From Lysobacter sp. Root690 (GTDB lineage: Bacteria; Pseudomonadota; Gammaproteobacteria; Xanthomonadales; Xanthomonadaceae): a DNA stretch of 64,000 bases. The notes below the pieces were generated by a model. The model did not search any database. It was not told the DNA's origin and saw only the letters and a program-made list of their open reading frames with translations. The stretch lies in contig NZ_LMHM01000012.1 of assembly GCF_001427785.1 (NCBI RefSeq), forward strand, positions 595,156 through 659,155. The letters are read 5' to 3'. Position 1 is the stretch's first letter, and each line of letters begins with the position of its first letter. Made by a program: the position numbers and the translations under genes. Shown piece after piece: positions 61,903-64,000 of this stretch.

Positions 61903-62330
61903 CAGCGGCGATAGCGAACCGTCAGTGCGACCTGGACGGCGACCACGGGCAGCCCTTCCGGACGATCCAAGAACACGATGTCCTCGACTTGCACCGGCAA
62001 CGCGTTGGGCAGCGGAATCCAGTCATCGAGGGCATCCTCGATGTCGGCCGCGATGGCGTGGCATTGCGCATGGGCATCGGCCAGTGACGCCGGCAGCGTG
62101 GCCTCGGCCAGCCCTTGCAGCAGACGATGCCGGCCGTGTGGTTTGTTGGCATCGCGTTGAATACCCAGCGAGGCGAGCGTCAGGCCGATGGCCACTTCGT
62201 CGGGATGTTGCGCCGGCTCCAGCGCGACCGACGTGCCAATGTCGGTCCTGTAGCCACGATCTGAGCGAATCTCGGTCAGTCGATCCGCGATGCGTTGGAG
62301 CAACAGCCACGTCGGCGCTGTTTCAGCCAT
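61902..62330 (-). CDS. phage minor tail/tail terminator protein (lambda U-like)
   Basis: 142 residues from ATG 62330, overlapping the end of the upstream gene by eight bases. Segments TWLLLQRIADRLTEIRSD, IGTSVALEPAQHPDEVAIGL and VEDIVFLDRPEGLPVVAVQV match the tail terminator/U-like layout: an N-terminal helix followed by strands ending in a VxVxVxY strand (VQVALTVRYRR). Predicted to cap the tail tube near the head. Confidence 0.72.
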   Translation of the reverse strand: MAETAPTWLLLQRIADRLTEIRSDRGYRTDIGTSVALEPAQHPDEVAIGLTLASLGIQRDANKPHGRHRLLQGLAEATLPASLADAHAQCHAIAADIEDALDDWIPLPNALPVQVEDIVFLDRPEGLPVVAVQVALTVRYRR

Positions 62331-62595
62331 GCAACACCGCCTCGTTGACGAGGCCATCGTCCGTGACCAGCGCTTCCACCGTCTGGACCCGTCCATCGAG
62401 CGTGACTTCATCGCCACGCCGGAACGTCCACTCACGGTTACGAGCAGATACGTGCCGCGCGCGGCCAATGACCTGCTGGAATTCCCCAAGACGCTCGACG
62501 CCATCGCGCACTACAAGAGGGATGCGGACCGATGAGACGTTCGGGCGCCTTACAGGCACGACGACGCCGAGCGTCGCGAAGACTACGTCATCCAT
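62323..62595 (-). CDS. phage head-tail joining protein (lambda FII-like)
   Basis: 90 residues from ATG 62595; a GTG at 62649 would add 18 residues but has no ribosome site and lies within the capsid gene. The fold cues VFATLGVVVPVRRPNVSSVR, WTFRRGDEVTLDGRVQTVEA and TDDGLVNEAVLH match the attachment protein family containing FII. It joins heads to tails. Its position between capsid and U-like genes supports the call. Confidence 0.72.
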   Translation of the reverse strand: MDDVVFATLGVVVPVRRPNVSSVRIPLVVRDGVERLGEFQQVIGRARHVSARNREWTFRRGDEVTLDGRVQTVEALVTDDGLVNEAVLHG

Positions 62596-62609
62596 CTGCT
62601 CGAAAGGAA

Positions 62610-63617
62610 TCACATCTTCAGCTTCGGCAGCAGGGCGGGGCGGTGACACATCGGTAGCGGATTGGACTGCGTGTGCAAGTCCGTACCGCGATCGAATTTG
62701 CGGGGCTCCTGCTTGCTGTAAAGCAGTTGGCCCAAGGTATTAACGCTCTCATTGAAGTCAGCCGGTGCCACATAAGTCGCGAACGTATCCATCGTGCCCA
62801 AGGGAAATGCGTGGGCTTCGCCGTCCTCGATGAATCGCCTGGTCCTTCCTTCGCTGTCGCTAACCTCGCCGATGTATTCCTCAAACCGGATTCCAGCAAA
62901 TCGGAAGTCCGATCGCATGTCCTCTCGAAGAACGAGCCCGTCCTGCCACAAGCGATAGGCGTCTTTTACAGCGTCGTGCCCTGTGAATGCATCGAAGAAC
63001 TCCGGAGAGACCAGAACGTGGATGCCTGTCATTCGCTCGCCGAGCAATACCTTGCTCATATAGCGTTTCAAATCCAGACATTTCTTCTTGACGTCCGTAT
63101 TGGGATTGGAAAGCTGAAAGTCGAACGTCTTAGGCGCGATGTTGAAAATATCGAACAGGTTCGCAAGCTCGCTACCATCGGCATCGAGGATGACGCCCTT
63201 CAGAGCACCAATGCGCAGGTGCTCTAGGGTGATCGCATGCTTGTTGCGCATCGTTTGAAGGTGATCGGCCATGACGCCCGCGACGGTCTGCAATTCGCTT
63301 TCGGAGCCGAACGCGCGCACGCCGATCACCTCCTCGGGAAGAACGACGTCGTCGTGCGGGATATGCGGCACGTTGAACGCGCGCAGCGCGCGTTTGCCAC
63401 GCTTACCGACGGTGCCCGGCGAGCCGACCGGTTGGGTTGGCAGCAGCGACAGGACGCCGTTGCGCTCCTCGACGGTGACCTGACGCGTGCGGACCGGCTT
63501 GATTGGGAACAGGTTCAGCTCATCCAGCCGACCGTACTGATTCGGCAGGATGTTGATTGCCGTGGTGAGCGCGCTCATCGAGAACGCGGGGTTGTGGAAC
63601 GGGTTGTTCATCGACAT
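62610..63617 (-). CDS. phage major capsid protein (lambda gpE family)
   Basis: 335 residues. Landmarks of the gpE family: NPAFSMSALTTAINILPNQY, LFPIKPVRTRQVTVEERNGV, ALRAFNVPHIPHDDVVLPEE, EHLRIGALKGVILDADGSEL, FEEYIGEVSDSEGRTRRFIE and SNPLPMCHRPALLPKLK. These occur in the same order as in lambda and the length is standard. It builds the T=7 head. Three bases separate it from the decoration protein gene. Confidence 0.92.
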   Translation of the reverse strand: MSMNNPFHNPAFSMSALTTAINILPNQYGRLDELNLFPIKPVRTRQVTVEERNGVLSLLPTQPVGSPGTVGKRGKRALRAFNVPHIPHDDVVLPEEVIGVRAFGSESELQTVAGVMADHLQTMRNKHAITLEHLRIGALKGVILDADGSELANLFDIFNIAPKTFDFQLSNPNTDVKKKCLDLKRYMSKVLLGERMTGIHVLVSPEFFDAFTGHDAVKDAYRLWQDGLVLREDMRSDFRFAGIRFEEYIGEVSDSEGRTRRFIEDGEAHAFPLGTMDTFATYVAPADFNESVNTLGQLLYSKQEPRKFDRGTDLHTQSNPLPMCHRPALLPKLKM

Positions 63618-63620
63618 CGG

Positions 63621-64000
63621 TCACACTCCGTGGCGCACGAGGACGCCGATCGCACGCAGTTGCTCGACTGCGGCGGCATGTTGTTCGGGGGTAATGGCGG
63701 CAGGCCAGACCAGCGCGTGATCGGCCAAAGCGGCGTGGCGCGCGATGATCAAGCCGTCAGGGCTGGCGTCCTTGGTCGTCGTGATCGGCACGATGACTAC
63801 GCCGATGGCGATCTGGCGGCCATCGGTCGCTGCCGGGTCAAGCGCAGCGACGTGGTTCGAATCGGTAACTCGGCCAACGATCTGGCCCAGCACGAGCGCT
63901 TGGTTGGCCGCAATGGTGACGCGGTCGCGCGAGTACATATTGTCCGCTTCGAACTTGAGCAGGTCGCCGAGATTGAGACCTTCTTGGAACGGCGGGTAGG
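63621..64000 (-). CDS. phage head decoration protein (lambda gpD-like), 5' partial
   Basis: About 126 residues remain in the window; the frame is still open at the right edge (PPFQEGLNLGDLLKFEADN upstream of the internal Met at 63938), so the start lies outside. ANQALVLGQIVGRVTDSNHV, ATDGRQIAIGVVIVPI and ALVWPAAITPEQHAAAVEQL match the gpD family, which clamps the capsid as trimers. The internal Met should not be taken as the start. Confidence 0.85.
   Translation of the reverse strand, partial: YPPFQEGLNLGDLLKFEADNMYSRDRVTIAANQALVLGQIVGRVTDSNHVAALDPAATDGRQIAIGVVIVPITTTKDASPDGLIIARHAALADHALVWPAAITPEQHAAAVEQLRAIGVLVRHGV

Larger units (their letters stand above)
46634..64000 (-). mobile_element. 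lambdoid (siphovirus-type) prophage, late structural region, partial
   Basis: All structural genes run leftward in lambda-like order from the decoration protein at the right window edge to a tail-fibre-like gene at 46634. Head, tail and lysis functions are present. Packaging, replication and integration genes lie beyond the window, so completeness cannot be judged. No att repeat was seen near 46.6 kb. Confidence 0.9.

Noticed and set aside
1..64000. CRISPR arrays, tRNA or rRNA genes
   Set aside because: No regularly spaced direct repeats, cloverleaf-like sequences or rRNA segments were recognised on reading; a tRNA scan would be needed to exclude tRNAs fully.

Overview
The window is high-GC DNA from a gammaproteobacterium, most likely Xanthomonadaceae and Lysobacter-like. 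This rests on the gene complement (YadA-type adhesin, large CadC-type regulator, Sec-exported RHS proteins, many small secreted proteins) and on GC-rich codon use; no rRNA or species marker is present, so the assignment is an inference.

Layout. 0-6 kb: the 3' end of a trimeric autotransporter adhesin, an IS5-like N-terminal domain protein with its own terminator, and a very large winged-helix/TPR-like regulator. 6-10 kb: a paoABC-type periplasmic aldehyde oxidoreductase operon. 10-13 kb: a CPA1-type Na+/H+ antiporter with a translationally coupled small gene, a small unknown and an isochorismatase-fold hydrolase. 13.4-15.1 kb: five small leftward genes of mostly unknown function, two of them apparently paralogous. 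15-24 kb: an ABC1/UbiB-type kinase, a PQQ-type sugar dehydrogenase fused to a PEBP domain, a GFA-type zinc protein, an SRAP protein that seems to have lost its catalytic residues, a divergent NmrA-type reductase/LysR pair followed by a second copy of the SRAP tail, and an L,D-transpeptidase/M23 peptidase pair. 24.4-30.5 kb: a TetR-controlled RND efflux operon with matching dyads in both promoters, an SDR scar and a thioredoxin-reductase-like flavoprotein. 30.5-34.6 kb: a remnant-rich segment with GH3 debris, dispersed hairpin repeats, small secreted or membrane proteins and a LuxR-type response regulator.

34.6-46.6 kb: the response regulator faces a promoter region with two equally built 18-bp dyads, followed by a DUF2188-like gene and two RHS toxin/immunity modules. 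Each RHS protein has an N-terminal Sec-type signal, a long YD-repeat shell and a lower-GC C-terminal tip. The first tip looks like a Tae4-type peptidoglycan amidase; the second carries an unrecognised domain with a D-E-x-x-H motif. Each is followed, with overlapping reading frames, by a gene for a small exported protein that is the likely immunity factor.

46.6-64 kb: the late region of a lambdoid (siphovirus-type) prophage, transcribed leftward and running off the window. In phage order it holds the decoration protein, major capsid, head-tail joining and minor tail proteins, tail tube, tail chaperones G/GT with a slippery T-TTT-TTT heptamer, holin-like protein, lambda R-type endolysin, tape measure and tail-tip proteins. 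Between endolysin and tape measure sits a rightward Hsp20 gene with a sigma32-like promoter and a strong terminator, a typical moron arrangement. No tRNA, rRNA, CRISPR array, integrase or att site was seen.
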